A stretch of DNA of 64,000 nucleotides from Acinetobacter sp. CFCC 10889 (GTDB lineage: Bacteria; Pseudomonadota; Gammaproteobacteria; Pseudomonadales; Moraxellaceae): the NCBI RefSeq assembly GCF_003268395.1, contig NZ_LQXQ01000016.1:21489-85488 (forward strand), read 5' to 3'. Under the pieces are notes generated by a model. It made no database searches, was not told the DNA's origin, and was given only the letters and a program-made list of their open reading frames with translations. Shown in pieces: positions 44,213-53,279 of the stretch; position 1 is the stretch's first letter, and every line of letters starts with the position of its first letter. The position numbers were made by a program, and so were the translations under genes.

Positions 44213-45553
44213 CTAATACATACGATGGAATAAACGAATTTCATCTGCTTTAGGTAACACATCGCCATAACCAAGCTCTTTATACAGTTTCGTGGCTTTT
44301 TTACGCCAAATTTCAGCTTGTTTGGCATCGGCTTTAAAGCCTTTTGCGCCATTTTCATATAAATTGACCAATAAAATCCCTGCTGTTGGATTACCTTGTT
44401 CAAGTGATTTTTTATACAGTTCTACGGCTTTGGCAGGATCAGCTTTGACCAAATGTCCATGTTCATAATAACGTGCCAAATCTAACAATGCCCGATCATG
44501 TCCAAGTGCAATGGCTTGATTTAAATATTCTATGGATTTTTCAGGATTGTAAATATCCCATTCTTTTTGTGCATAAAGTTCTGAGAGTGTATAGAAAGCA
44601 TCTTTTTCTTTTTTGGCAGCTTTATGTTCTGCCATAAATAGCTCAGCTTCGTAGGTCAATTCGTCAAACTTTTTATTGCTTTTTAACAGTCTTAACACGG
44701 CTTGTTGTGCTGCGGGATTATCTTCATTTGCAGACATTTTATAATATTGCATCGCATCTTCGATGGGATGATTTAGAAATTTTTGATTTTCAATCATTTG
44801 CCCCATCATGTAGGCAATAAAGCCTGTGGGATCAATTTGCATAGAATATAAATAATGGGCTTTTTTCCAATATTTTAAAGCCGTTTCTTGGTTTTCAGGT
44901 CGTCCAACGCCGTAAGCATAGGCATAAGCAACGTATGCCCAATATGCGCCAATGCTATCTGCATTACTTGGATGATCAGCAAAAATAGAGAGCAGATCAA
45001 TGGCTTCTTTTTGCATTTCGGTAGAGCCAATCTGATGCATTAAACGAATACCAAGAAGTTCCATTGCATCAAAGCTGTTTAAATCCATTGCTTCAATGAT
45101 TAAATCATTGGCTTTGCTTTGGTCTTTTTTCACCTCTTCGCCTAAATCATATTTTTGTGCTTCGAGCAGTTTTTTGTAGATATTAATATCATTTTCATCG
45201 GGTTCACGAATGTTTGCCATGTTACGAAATTTTTGTTTTTCTTCTTCGCTCATATTTGAACTTGCTTCGATTTGCGCTAAGTTGGCTTTGATTTGTTCGG
45301 CAAATAAGCGGTTTAATGATTGGTCATTTTCAGGGTCAATCAGGTAATTTTCCCATAGGGTTTGGTTAAATGAATCCATGCCATTTTGTTGATGAAATTC
45401 GGCAAAGATTGGCGTGTGTTGGATTGGGGAGGGTGTATTATATTTTATAGTGCGTTGCATATTTGGAGTTGTACTTGCAAACACATTTTGGCATGTTGTG
45501 AAAGGCATTAAAATCGCAGTGCAAAAGCTTAGGGTCAGAAGTGATTTTCTCAT
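44213..45553 (-). CDS. Secreted Sel1/TPR-repeat protein
   Basis: A 446-residue protein with an N-terminal signal peptide (MRKSLLTLSFCTAILMPFTT, cut near VFAST). Several Sel1-type repeats lie in the C-terminal two thirds: AYWAYVAYAYAYGVGRPEN, ALLDLARYYEHGHLVKADPA and AGILLVNLYENGAKGFKADA. It is expected in the periplasm, where Sel1 repeats make protein contacts. It differs from the cytoplasmic Sel1 protein at 36754-38199 in having a signal peptide. It is monocistronic, and the start lies 180 bases from the divergent AbiH gene. Partner unknown. Confidence 0.82.
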   Translation of the reverse strand: MRKSLLTLSFCTAILMPFTTCQNVFASTTPNMQRTIKYNTPSPIQHTPIFAEFHQQNGMDSFNQTLWENYLIDPENDQSLNRLFAEQIKANLAQIEASSNMSEEEKQKFRNMANIREPDENDINIYKKLLEAQKYDLGEEVKKDQSKANDLIIEAMDLNSFDAMELLGIRLMHQIGSTEMQKEAIDLLSIFADHPSNADSIGAYWAYVAYAYAYGVGRPENQETALKYWKKAHYLYSMQIDPTGFIAYMMGQMIENQKFLNHPIEDAMQYYKMSANEDNPAAQQAVLRLLKSNKKFDELTYEAELFMAEHKAAKKEKDAFYTLSELYAQKEWDIYNPEKSIEYLNQAIALGHDRALLDLARYYEHGHLVKADPAKAVELYKKSLEQGNPTAGILLVNLYENGAKGFKADAKQAEIWRKKATKLYKELGYGDVLPKADEIRLFHRMY

Positions 45554-45733
45554 TTTTAGTTAAAATATATGCTTGAATTTCGTTAAGTATTTATAGCAAA
45601 AATGGTTTATCCATTGTGTTAAGTTGAGTAAGTTTAAATGATTGGAAAGTTTAAGTTTTCCTTTTGAAATGTGGAAAAGTGTCCTCATTAACATCTATCT
45701 GACTTGATACTTTTATTTGGGGAATAACAATAA

Positions 45734-47125
45734 ATGAATATTTTGATTGTAGGTAACGGTTTTGATCTTTCGCACTATTTGCCGACAAAGTATGACCATT
45801 TTATGGTGGCAATGGATGCCATTGAAAATTGGGATAGCTCTAAAGGTGATATGGGGTTTGATGATTTGTTTGGTTTGTTGTATGAGAAAGAGGATTATTT
45901 CTTTGGTTATACAAAAGCAATGTATCACACTGATGAAATAAAAATTTCGGTTGATCAAGTTAAGGAACTAAAAGAACAGTTAGAAGAGAATGTTTGGTAT
46001 CAGTATTTCTCAGATCATGTGCGAGAAGTGAAAACATGGATTGATTTTGAACAAAAAATTGAAAGTGCATTAGCTTTAGCTTTTAAATTTATTAAGAAAA
46101 TTCATTTAAAATTTGAGAAATATGGAAAAATAGATACAACGATCCGGAATTTAACCAAAACAAACTCAGATAAAGATGATGAGAAGATTTATATTGCTGA
46201 ATTAGATATGAATCTACTTAATAAATTAGAATTATTTACAGTCAATAGAGCTTATGGTGCAGTTATAGAATCTGGTTTTGGTAGTCTACCTGATACAAGA
46301 AAGGGTTTTATAAACGATAATTGGCTTCATGTTAAAGAGAAGTCGGAATATGGTTTTTCAACTGAAAAATATATATCTTTTCTTAACAATCAATTAGAAA
46401 ATTTTATTGAGGTGTTTAATCTATATCTTGAATTGGTAGTCAGAAAATTATTACCAATAGGTACTTTTTGTATTGATAGTAAAGATTGGACTGAACCTGA
46501 AAAAATATTTTCTTTTAATTATACAAATACATATCAACGAATTCATGATTCAGTAAAAGTTGACTACTTACATGGAAGCCATGGTGAACATCAAAATATA
46601 GTTTTAGGTGTTTCTGACTTAGAAGATGAATCATTAAAGAAAATTAAAGCTTATGGCTTTACGAAGTATCATCAAAAACTGTTTAAAGATACGGATTATC
46701 TTTTCCTTGATCAATATAAGGCAAAAATTCTAGATAAGAATAAGAAAGAAATATATTTAAAAGAACAACTTAAAAGTGAAATCAGGTCTAGTCAGCGTAA
46801 TGATTTAGGTGAAAAAATTAAGGCAAATACAAGAGAGCAAAAACTTGATTTAAAGATAGTTGTTTGGGGACATTCTTTAGATGTTTCTGATAAAGATTAT
46901 ATTATTGATTTATTTAGCTTAAATGATGATATGGATCGAAATGTAAGAGTAATAGTCTACCATTTTAATAAGGCAGCAAAATTTGATTTATTAAACAATC
47001 TACTCGCAATTTTGGGTAAAGACAAAGTTGAACATTGGATGAAAAACAAGTGGCTTCAATTTAAAGAAAATCCAAAAATTGTCCCAAAAAGTGCTATAAC
47101 TTTAGACGATTTACCTCAAACGTGA
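45734..47125 (+). CDS. AbiH-family abortive infection protein
   Basis: A 463-residue protein. The start MNILIVGNGFDLSHYLPTKY is the hallmark of the AbiH family (phage abortive infection), which resembles a nucleotide-binding loop. Further family marks are WIDFEQKIE near residue 113, FSFNYTNTYQRIH, VDYLHGS, and VVWGHSLDVSDKDYI near residue 380. AbiH of Lactococcus blocks phage growth by an unknown mechanism. GGGGAA precedes ATG 45734. The gene is much richer in A/T (many AAA, ATA, TTA codons) than its neighbours, a sign of transfer. Its stop overlaps an in-frame GTG of the nucleotidyltransferase gene (GTGA at 47122-47125), so the two may act as a pair. Confidence 0.85.
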   Translation: MNILIVGNGFDLSHYLPTKYDHFMVAMDAIENWDSSKGDMGFDDLFGLLYEKEDYFFGYTKAMYHTDEIKISVDQVKELKEQLEENVWYQYFSDHVREVKTWIDFEQKIESALALAFKFIKKIHLKFEKYGKIDTTIRNLTKTNSDKDDEKIYIAELDMNLLNKLELFTVNRAYGAVIESGFGSLPDTRKGFINDNWLHVKEKSEYGFSTEKYISFLNNQLENFIEVFNLYLELVVRKLLPIGTFCIDSKDWTEPEKIFSFNYTNTYQRIHDSVKVDYLHGSHGEHQNIVLGVSDLEDESLKKIKAYGFTKYHQKLFKDTDYLFLDQYKAKILDKNKKEIYLKEQLKSEIRSSQRNDLGEKIKANTREQKLDLKIVVWGHSLDVSDKDYIIDLFSLNDDMDRNVRVIVYHFNKAAKFDLLNNLLAILGKDKVEHWMKNKWLQFKENPKIVPKSAITLDDLPQT

Positions 47126-47130
47126 AAACA

Positions 47131-47895
47131 ATGAACATTCAACAAGAAATCCAAAACCTATTCCAAAACCGAGATGAACATCCACTGTTTTATATCGAAA
47201 GTGGCAGCCGTTTATGGGGCATGGCAAGCCCTGACAGCGATTATGATGTACGTGGTTTTCACCTACCATCCAAAGCACAATATTACGATTACCGTAAACA
47301 CCGTGACCTGATCGAAATCATGGATGGTGATTTTGATTTTGTATCGTTTGATCTCAACAAAATGTTTGGGTTACTCGCCAAAAGTAATCCAACGGTTTTG
47401 GAATGGGTACGCGCGCATATCGTCTATTTTAACCAATTTCCTGAATGGGAAAAATTTCGTGATGGTTTACTTCAGCGCATAGATTATAAAGCTTTGTATT
47501 ACCATTATTTATCGCTTGCCAAAGGCGGGATGAATGTGATGCAAACAGCTGATAATTTTACCTATAAAAAAGTGTTTTATTCGATTCGTGGGCTAATGTC
47601 GGCTGAATTGGCAACGCAGGAAATCATGCCTGAATTACTGATTACCACGTTATTTGAGCAGATTGATGCAAATGATCCACTGCGTCATTGGGCAGAAGAT
47701 TATTTGGAAATAAAAAAACAGCAAAAAGAAAAGGCGCAAGTCCCTGAAACAGAACAACTGCAAATTTTAAAATTGTTGAATGATAAAATTGAAGCTTTGA
47801 ATTTACGAACGATTGAATCGACCAACGATGTGGAAAAATTACAGCAATATTTAACTGAATATAGCTTGAGTTTAAAACAGCATTTTTATGGTTAA
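47131..47895 (+). CDS. Nucleotidyltransferase of the COG3541 (YcgL-like) type
   Basis: A 254-residue protein with a DNA-polymerase-beta-type nucleotidyltransferase signature near the N-terminus: ESGSRLWGMASPDSDYDVRG, with the GS pair and the D-x-D metal ligands. A third acidic residue is expected in FDFVSFDL. The C-terminal half is helical. The family's reaction is not known; some relatives modify proteins or RNA in antitoxin or defence settings. ATG 47131 gives the conserved start; a GTG at 47122 overlapping the AbiH stop would add three residues. Base composition is that of the core genome, unlike AbiH. Downstream pirin begins about 10-25 bases later. Confidence 0.8.
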   Translation: MNIQQEIQNLFQNRDEHPLFYIESGSRLWGMASPDSDYDVRGFHLPSKAQYYDYRKHRDLIEIMDGDFDFVSFDLNKMFGLLAKSNPTVLEWVRAHIVYFNQFPEWEKFRDGLLQRIDYKALYYHYLSLAKGGMNVMQTADNFTYKKVFYSIRGLMSAELATQEIMPELLITTLFEQIDANDPLRHWAEDYLEIKKQQKEKAQVPETEQLQILKLLNDKIEALNLRTIESTNDVEKLQQYLTEYSLSLKQHFYG

Positions 47896-47919
47896 TGGTA
47901 AAAAATGGAAGCTAACACG

Positions 47920-48810
47920 ATGAAAACCCTTGCCTTTATCCATCGCAATGACACGATATTTTCAGTGGGAGATTTTCATCCTGTCAAAACCATATTTTCC
48001 CATCATGAATTGGGCAATACCGTTTCGCCATTTTTATTGCTTGATCATTTAGGACCGGGCATTTTAAAACCGACCAATTTGAGTAAAGGGGTGAGTGAGC
48101 ATCCACATCGTGGTTTTGAAACCGTGACGATGATGTTTAAGGGGGAACTTGAGCATCGTGATTCATCCGGTGGTGGTGGCATCATTGCTGAGGGCGATGT
48201 GCAATGGATGACCGCAGCATCAGGTGTGATTCATAAAGAAGTTTTTAGTGAAGCATTTTCCAAACAAGGCGGTGCATTTGAAATTGTACAGCTTTGGGTC
48301 AATTTACCTGCCAAAGATAAATTAAATCCTGCACGTTATCAAAGTCTTAAAAAAGAAAATATTCCCGTGATTCATCTTGAGAATGATGCAGGAATGGTAC
48401 GAGTGATTGCAGGTGAATATACAGATCAACAGGGCATTGCCAAAACCCATACGCCAATCATGGTTTTAGATATTGCTCTTAAAGCAGGGCAAACCGCGAT
48501 TTTTCCTGCCAATCGTGGAGACAGTACCTTGATTTATCTGCATACAGGTAAATTAAAATTTAACCCTGAAACAGAAATGTTGGACGATGAAGTATTGGAA
48601 GATCAGGCACTTGCAGTCATGTCGAGTCATGGTGAAAATGTGCAAGTGACTGCATTAAAAGACAGCAAATTTTTATTGCTTTCCGCAGCACCTTTAAATG
48701 AACCGATCAATGCCAAAGGCTTTTTTGTCATGAATACGTATAGCGAAATTTTACAGGCGTATGAGGATTTAAAGGCAGGAAAATTTATCCAAACGGTACA
48801 AGCGGAATAA
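47920..48810 (+). CDS. Pirin family protein
   Basis: A 296-residue bicupin protein. The N-terminal cupin has the metal-binding set in SEHPHRGFETVTMMFKGELEH (His/His/Glu) and SGGGGIIAEGDVQWMTAASG. The C-terminal part has VLDIALKAGQTAIFPANRGD. Some pirins show quercetinase activity; others bind regulators. The role here is unassigned. ATG 47920 (MKTLAFIHRND) with GGAAG eight bases before is preferred; ATG 47905 in the same frame would add five residues. It lies just after the nucleotidyltransferase and may be co-transcribed with it, though this looks like ordinary genome neighbourhood. Confidence 0.92.
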   Translation: MKTLAFIHRNDTIFSVGDFHPVKTIFSHHELGNTVSPFLLLDHLGPGILKPTNLSKGVSEHPHRGFETVTMMFKGELEHRDSSGGGGIIAEGDVQWMTAASGVIHKEVFSEAFSKQGGAFEIVQLWVNLPAKDKLNPARYQSLKKENIPVIHLENDAGMVRVIAGEYTDQQGIAKTHTPIMVLDIALKAGQTAIFPANRGDSTLIYLHTGKLKFNPETEMLDDEVLEDQALAVMSSHGENVQVTALKDSKFLLLSAAPLNEPINAKGFFVMNTYSEILQAYEDLKAGKFIQTVQAE

Positions 48811-48945
48811 GTCATTGTCCAAAAACGCAGGTATAAAAATTGCAAATTTTTACTCGTCACTAAAATGAAATTTTGTTAAGCTATCATTATGCAGTCAAGA
48901 TATTCGCTTTATTGCATGTATTTTCTATATTAAAAAATCTTTTAG

Positions 48946-48970
48946 ACACCCTGTGAATACGGTGTTTTTC
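48946..48970 (+). terminator. Possible terminator after pirin
   Basis: ACACC (48946-48950) and GGTGT (48961-48965) form a short stem followed by TTTTC, 135 bases after the pirin stop. The stem is short. Confidence 0.4.
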
Positions 48971-49100
48971 ATTGTGATTTCTCACGAAATTTCCAATTTA
49001 ACTTATTGATCTCTCGATATTTTTTTATCGGGCTTGACTGTATTTGTCTCGCCTTGGTGAAACGTATCTCACTGTATAAAAATGATTTACAGGCGTCATC

Positions 49101-50330
49101 ATGCAAAATACTCAAACAACGACATTGAGCCGTGCCACGTTTATGTTTCCATTGGCATTGGTTCTGTTTGAATTTTCGGTTTATATCGGAAATGATTTAG
49201 TACAACCTGCGATGCTTGCCATTACCAAAGAGTTTGGGGTGAGCAGTGCGTGGGCACCTTCTTCCATGTCTTTCTATTTGTTGGGTGGGGCATGTGTGGC
49301 ATGGCTATTGGGTCCATTGTCAGATCGTTTAGGGCGCAAAAAAGTCCTGTTGGCAGGGGTGATTTTCTTTGTGGTGACCTGCTTATTGATTTTGTTGACC
49401 CACAATATCGAAAGCTTTTTGGCACTGCGGTTTTTACAAGGTTTTGGACTTTCTGTGATTGCAGCGGTGGGTTATGCAGCGATTCAGGAAACTTTTGAAG
49501 AACGAGATGCGATTAAAGTCATGGCACTGATGGCGAACATCTCCTTACTTGCACCGTTGATTGGTCCTGTGGTTGGTGCATTTTTGATTGATCATGTCTC
49601 TTGGCATTGGGGCTTTATTGGCATTGCATTTTTGGCATTTCTCAGTTGGTTTGGTTTGAAAGCCAAAATGCCTGAGCCAAAGGGCAGTATTCCCAAACAG
49701 CCTTTGAGTTATATTTGGGACGATTATAAAAAAGTCCTGAAAAATAAAACCTTTATGGGAATGACTTTAGGTTTGCCGATGGTTGCAATGCCATTGATGC
49801 TATGGATTGCACTTTCTCCTGTGATGTTGGTGGAAGAATTGGGTTTGAGCAGTCTGCAATATGGCTTGGCACAATTTCCTGTCTTGGGTGGTTTGATTCT
49901 TGGCAATATTGTCTTGATCAAAATTGTAGATCGCTTAGCTTTGGGTAAAACGGTTTTGATCGGCTTACCTTTGATGTTGCTTGGCACAGCCATTGTGATC
50001 TTGGGTGTGATTTGGCGGGAATATTTTCTTTACTGTGTCATTCTTGGCATGACTTTGGTCAGCTTTGGTGAGGGCATTAGCTTTTCGGTATTGTACCGTT
50101 TCGCGTTGATGGCATCGGATGTGTCTAAAGGCACGGTGGCGGCAGCAGTTTCAGTGTTGATGATGTTTATCTTTTTCTTTGTCATCGAATTAATTCGGAT
50201 GTTATACGCGCAATTTCATCTGTGGGCGTATGCGTTATCGTGCTTTGCCTTGATTGCGTTGTGGTTCACTGTACCACGTGGATTGTTGAAAGGAATTATG
50301 CAACAACGTCAGGCGAATGGTGAGTTTTAA
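49101..50330 (+). CDS. craA: MFS drug exporter, CraA/MdfA type
   Basis: A 12-segment major facilitator superfamily antiporter of 409 residues, the same length as CraA of A. baumannii. As I recall the CraA sequence, it matches at FPLALVLFEF-VYIGNDL-QPAMLAI, WAPSSMSFYLLGGA, LGPLSDRLGRKKVLL, RDAIKVMALMANISLLAPL, and GEGISFSVLYRFALM. The antiporter motif C (LIGPVVGAF) and motif A (PLSDRLGRKK) are present, as is the early-membrane-helix acidic pair (FEFSVYIGND). CraA exports chloramphenicol and related compounds using the proton gradient. No dedicated regulator lies beside it; it has a 290-base upstream gap and its own promoter. Confidence 0.88.
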   Translation: MQNTQTTTLSRATFMFPLALVLFEFSVYIGNDLVQPAMLAITKEFGVSSAWAPSSMSFYLLGGACVAWLLGPLSDRLGRKKVLLAGVIFFVVTCLLILLTHNIESFLALRFLQGFGLSVIAAVGYAAIQETFEERDAIKVMALMANISLLAPLIGPVVGAFLIDHVSWHWGFIGIAFLAFLSWFGLKAKMPEPKGSIPKQPLSYIWDDYKKVLKNKTFMGMTLGLPMVAMPLMLWIALSPVMLVEELGLSSLQYGLAQFPVLGGLILGNIVLIKIVDRLALGKTVLIGLPLMLLGTAIVILGVIWREYFLYCVILGMTLVSFGEGISFSVLYRFALMASDVSKGTVAAAVSVLMMFIFFFVIELIRMLYAQFHLWAYALSCFALIALWFTVPRGLLKGIMQQRQANGEF

Positions 50331-50336
50331 CTTACT

Positions 50337-50434
50337 GTTTTTTCTTTTTGGAAAGAGGGTGAGGGCTTTTAAATAAAGAACCTCCCCCTTTTGGAAATGA
50401 AGTTTCTCATCCTGAGAGGAGGGTTTTAAGCGCG
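50337..50434. repeat. GA/CT-rich imperfect inverted repeat
   Basis: GGAAAGAGGGTGAGGG (about 50350-50365) faces CCTCCCCCTTTTGGAAA (about 50382-50398) in partial inverted symmetry, followed by a third patch, GAGAGGAGGG. It sits between craA and a convergent small gene and may act as terminator or be a short dispersed repeat. Confidence 0.35.
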
Positions 50435-50440
50435 TTGTGA

Positions 50441-50725
50441 TTACTGCACTAATTTTTTAAGTTTATGATCAAATACAAAAGGACCAAAAGGTAAAATTGA
50501 AGCAATCAGTCCTAAAATAAACATTTTAATCGACCATTTTTGCTTTTCGCAGACCACAAATAAAACCACTAAAAATAAAATGAACAGTACACCATGTCCC
50601 ATACCTACATATTTAACTAAAATCGGATTATCAAACATATATTTCATTGGCATCGCAATGAATAATAACAATAAAAATGAAATACCTTCGAGGAGTCCAA
50701 CAAGTCGTAACGTTTTAATGTTCAT
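50441..50725 (-). CDS. DUF3817-family small membrane protein
   Basis: A 94-residue protein with three hydrophobic segments. The motif LRLVGLLEGISFLLLLFIAMPMKY and the segment GHGVLFILFLVVLF are characteristic of the DUF3817 family of small integral membrane proteins; function is unknown. ATG 50725 is chosen over the GTG two codons earlier. It is convergent with craA. Confidence 0.85.
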   Translation of the reverse strand: MNIKTLRLVGLLEGISFLLLLFIAMPMKYMFDNPILVKYVGMGHGVLFILFLVVLFVVCEKQKWSIKMFILGLIASILPFGPFVFDHKLKKLVQ

Positions 50726-50920
50726 GGTCACTGCATAAAATGAGAATGAAGAATCAGTGTAATGGATAAAACCTTGAAAGCAAATTAAATTTAGATGAAA
50801 TATGATTTTAAATAATTGAATTTATTAAAAATAAAACCAAGTTGTAAGCTTGGTTTTGCCTGAAAAAGACTTAACTTATTCAGAATAAAGAGGATATGCT
50901 GATTTTAGAATTTCCGCAGA

Positions 50921-53071
50921 TCATTTAATTTCAAGTTTTAATAAGGTGGTTTTCAGTTTTAACAATTCAGGTAAAGTTTCCAACAATAAACTGATTTGTT
51001 TCAGTGCCAATAATAGATCATCGGATAAATTTTCTTGTTCATGGAATTGCTGAATTTCATGTAATTTGCTTTGCATCACACGCTCATCCACAGGCAGTTG
51101 TTGGATCAAAGCCTGATGCAAAGTATCCTTGCACCACAACATCAATTCCAATACCTGTGTATCATTGACCTGTGTACGATGTGTTCCCAATGCAGAAACA
51201 TAGCTGAGTTGGCTATGACTATAAACCAAATAACGAAATGCAGTATGGATCAAGTCCTGATTGGGATTGGGTTCAGTACTTAAACTCGAAATCATACTTG
51301 ACAGCTCAATCTGTGCATTATGCGCAAAACGCCGAGCTTGACGATATTCCACACTGTTATTTTTACCCTGTTGATACTGTGCCACAATGGCATCGAAATA
51401 GTCCAAAGTTGCCTTGCTGCTTTTGCGGATGTTGTTGGAAATATTACGGAAATTCCAATCAGGCCAAATAAAACTTACCGCAAACCAAGCAATTAAACAG
51501 CCCAAAATCGTGTCGATAATACGTGGTAAAATAATTGCATAACCTGCACCCTTGAGATTAAAAATCAGCAAGACCATTAAAGTCGCCATCAGGGTTGCCA
51601 TGGCATATTTTTTAGAACGTAAATAAAAGAAATACACCCCAAAAATGATGGTGAGAAACAGTTGACCTTCGACACTTGGCACAAAATGTAAAATAGGGAT
51701 GCCCAAAACCACCCCTAAAACAGTGCCTAAAGTACGCAGTTGCAAACGACTTTTGGTGGCAAAGTAACTGATTTGACAGACAAATAAACTTGTCAACAAA
51801 ATCCAATAACCATTTTTGGCAAAGGGCAACAGTGAAATGCTATAGCCCACCGCAAAGACAAAGGCGATCCGTACTGCATGCCGAAACAGGGCAGAATTTG
51901 GGGTGAAATGTGGTTGAATTTTCAACCATAAATCATGTGCACCATGAATATCATCATCCAATAAATTTAAATTATCCTGATGCTCACTATAACTTTGTTG
52001 ATAATTCCCTTGTTCAATACTCAGATTATGAAATTGATCTTGAACATTCTTTAAATTTCGCAGGATAAGTAATAGATTTTTAACTTCAAAATTACGTGGA
52101 TTTTCAACAATCCATTCATGCATAGATTGCTGCAAGTTTTGTAAAATAAGGTCATTTTTAGCATCAATTTGAAAATGGTCTTGTTGAACAATCGCATGTG
52201 CCAAGCGCTGACAATTTTCTGCATGCATCACAATATTTTTTTGAATTCGATAAATAAGATCAGTACGACTGAAATTTTGTTGAATATGCTCATAATGCAG
52301 ATAATTGGATGTTGTTTGCTCGTGAATGTCTTGCGCTAAAAAATACAGATTCAGCCAATAAATGGTATTTTTATTGGCACGAGAAGCTTTTAAACGTGTC
52401 AACAACGAAGCTTTGGTAAAATTCAGTTGTTGTACGACTACACTGTTTTGTAAGGATAAATCATATAAAAGCTGTTCGACATTGTCCTGATGATCAGGAT
52501 CAAATAATTTGGATTTTGCTAAAAGTAAATTTGCAAGCGATTGAAAATTATTGGATAAATTATCCTGCAAAGCCTGTGTCGGTTTCAGTAAATAAAAAAT
52601 AATCGAAGTGATGCCATACCATGCTACACCAAGCACAAAATAACTCGGTTGGTCATACCATTGATCATATTCTCCTAAGCCAAACATGGTATAAATCGAC
52701 AACAACACTGTACCAAATGAAATTGTAGCGTAGCGTTGCCCCAATGCGCCCATAAGGATAAATAGCCCGCTGGACAACGATAAATAAATTAAAAACAGCA
52801 GTTTATAAGGATGTAAAAAATCTAAAATACTGCTGACACTGAAAAATAAAATCGCAACATAAAGTAAATTTCTCAGGCGAATACTGAGCCGATTATCAAA
52901 ATCAGTCAATGCTGTTGCAATTGCACCCAAAGTTACAGGAACAATTAAATATTTTAAATCCAAGAAGTATAAGCCGAGCGTTGTTCCACTCAACACAATC
53001 AACATCTGTAGGCAATAAATCAGAATCGAATTTGATTTAAAGACACGGAGATGGACTGAAAATTGATTCAC
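50921..53071 (-). CDS. yccS: YccS-like FUSC family membrane protein
   Basis: A 716-residue inner-membrane protein with the two-block layout of the YccS/FUSC family: about five or six membrane segments in residues 15-170, a long cytoplasmic helical region (170-390, Gln/Asn-rich here), a second membrane block at about 400-530 (FRHAVRIAFVFAVGYSISL, GYWILLTSLFVCQ, GTVLGVVLGIPIL), and a C-terminal soluble part. The family is distantly related to aromatic acid and fusaric acid efflux proteins; the YccS role is unknown. It appears monocistronic. Confidence 0.85.
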   Translation of the reverse strand: MNQFSVHLRVFKSNSILIYCLQMLIVLSGTTLGLYFLDLKYLIVPVTLGAIATALTDFDNRLSIRLRNLLYVAILFFSVSSILDFLHPYKLLFLIYLSLSSGLFILMGALGQRYATISFGTVLLSIYTMFGLGEYDQWYDQPSYFVLGVAWYGITSIIFYLLKPTQALQDNLSNNFQSLANLLLAKSKLFDPDHQDNVEQLLYDLSLQNSVVVQQLNFTKASLLTRLKASRANKNTIYWLNLYFLAQDIHEQTTSNYLHYEHIQQNFSRTDLIYRIQKNIVMHAENCQRLAHAIVQQDHFQIDAKNDLILQNLQQSMHEWIVENPRNFEVKNLLLILRNLKNVQDQFHNLSIEQGNYQQSYSEHQDNLNLLDDDIHGAHDLWLKIQPHFTPNSALFRHAVRIAFVFAVGYSISLLPFAKNGYWILLTSLFVCQISYFATKSRLQLRTLGTVLGVVLGIPILHFVPSVEGQLFLTIIFGVYFFYLRSKKYAMATLMATLMVLLIFNLKGAGYAIILPRIIDTILGCLIAWFAVSFIWPDWNFRNISNNIRKSSKATLDYFDAIVAQYQQGKNNSVEYRQARRFAHNAQIELSSMISSLSTEPNPNQDLIHTAFRYLVYSHSQLSYVSALGTHRTQVNDTQVLELMLWCKDTLHQALIQQLPVDERVMQSKLHEIQQFHEQENLSDDLLLALKQISLLLETLPELLKLKTTLLKLEIK

Positions 53072-53279
53072 GGCAATAGACTGACAATAGCTGTAAGAAA
53101 GTTTAGATTAGCCTGATATTATTTTAATTTATTGTCAATTTCCAACAACGATTCACTACAAAAAAGTGTGAAGATTCAGGGTAATTTTATCCGTTGCGGA
53201 TAAGTTTTAAGGCACTGTGAATAAATCGAAATTTATCCACAGTTTGAGTATTTCACTTGAAGTTTTAGCAGTCAGAAGA

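Noticed and set aside
53187..53243. Tandem hairpins downstream of sodC as a classical terminator
   Set aside because: The stems are AT-rich and no T run follows on the minus strand. Reported instead as a DnaA-box-containing palindrome.
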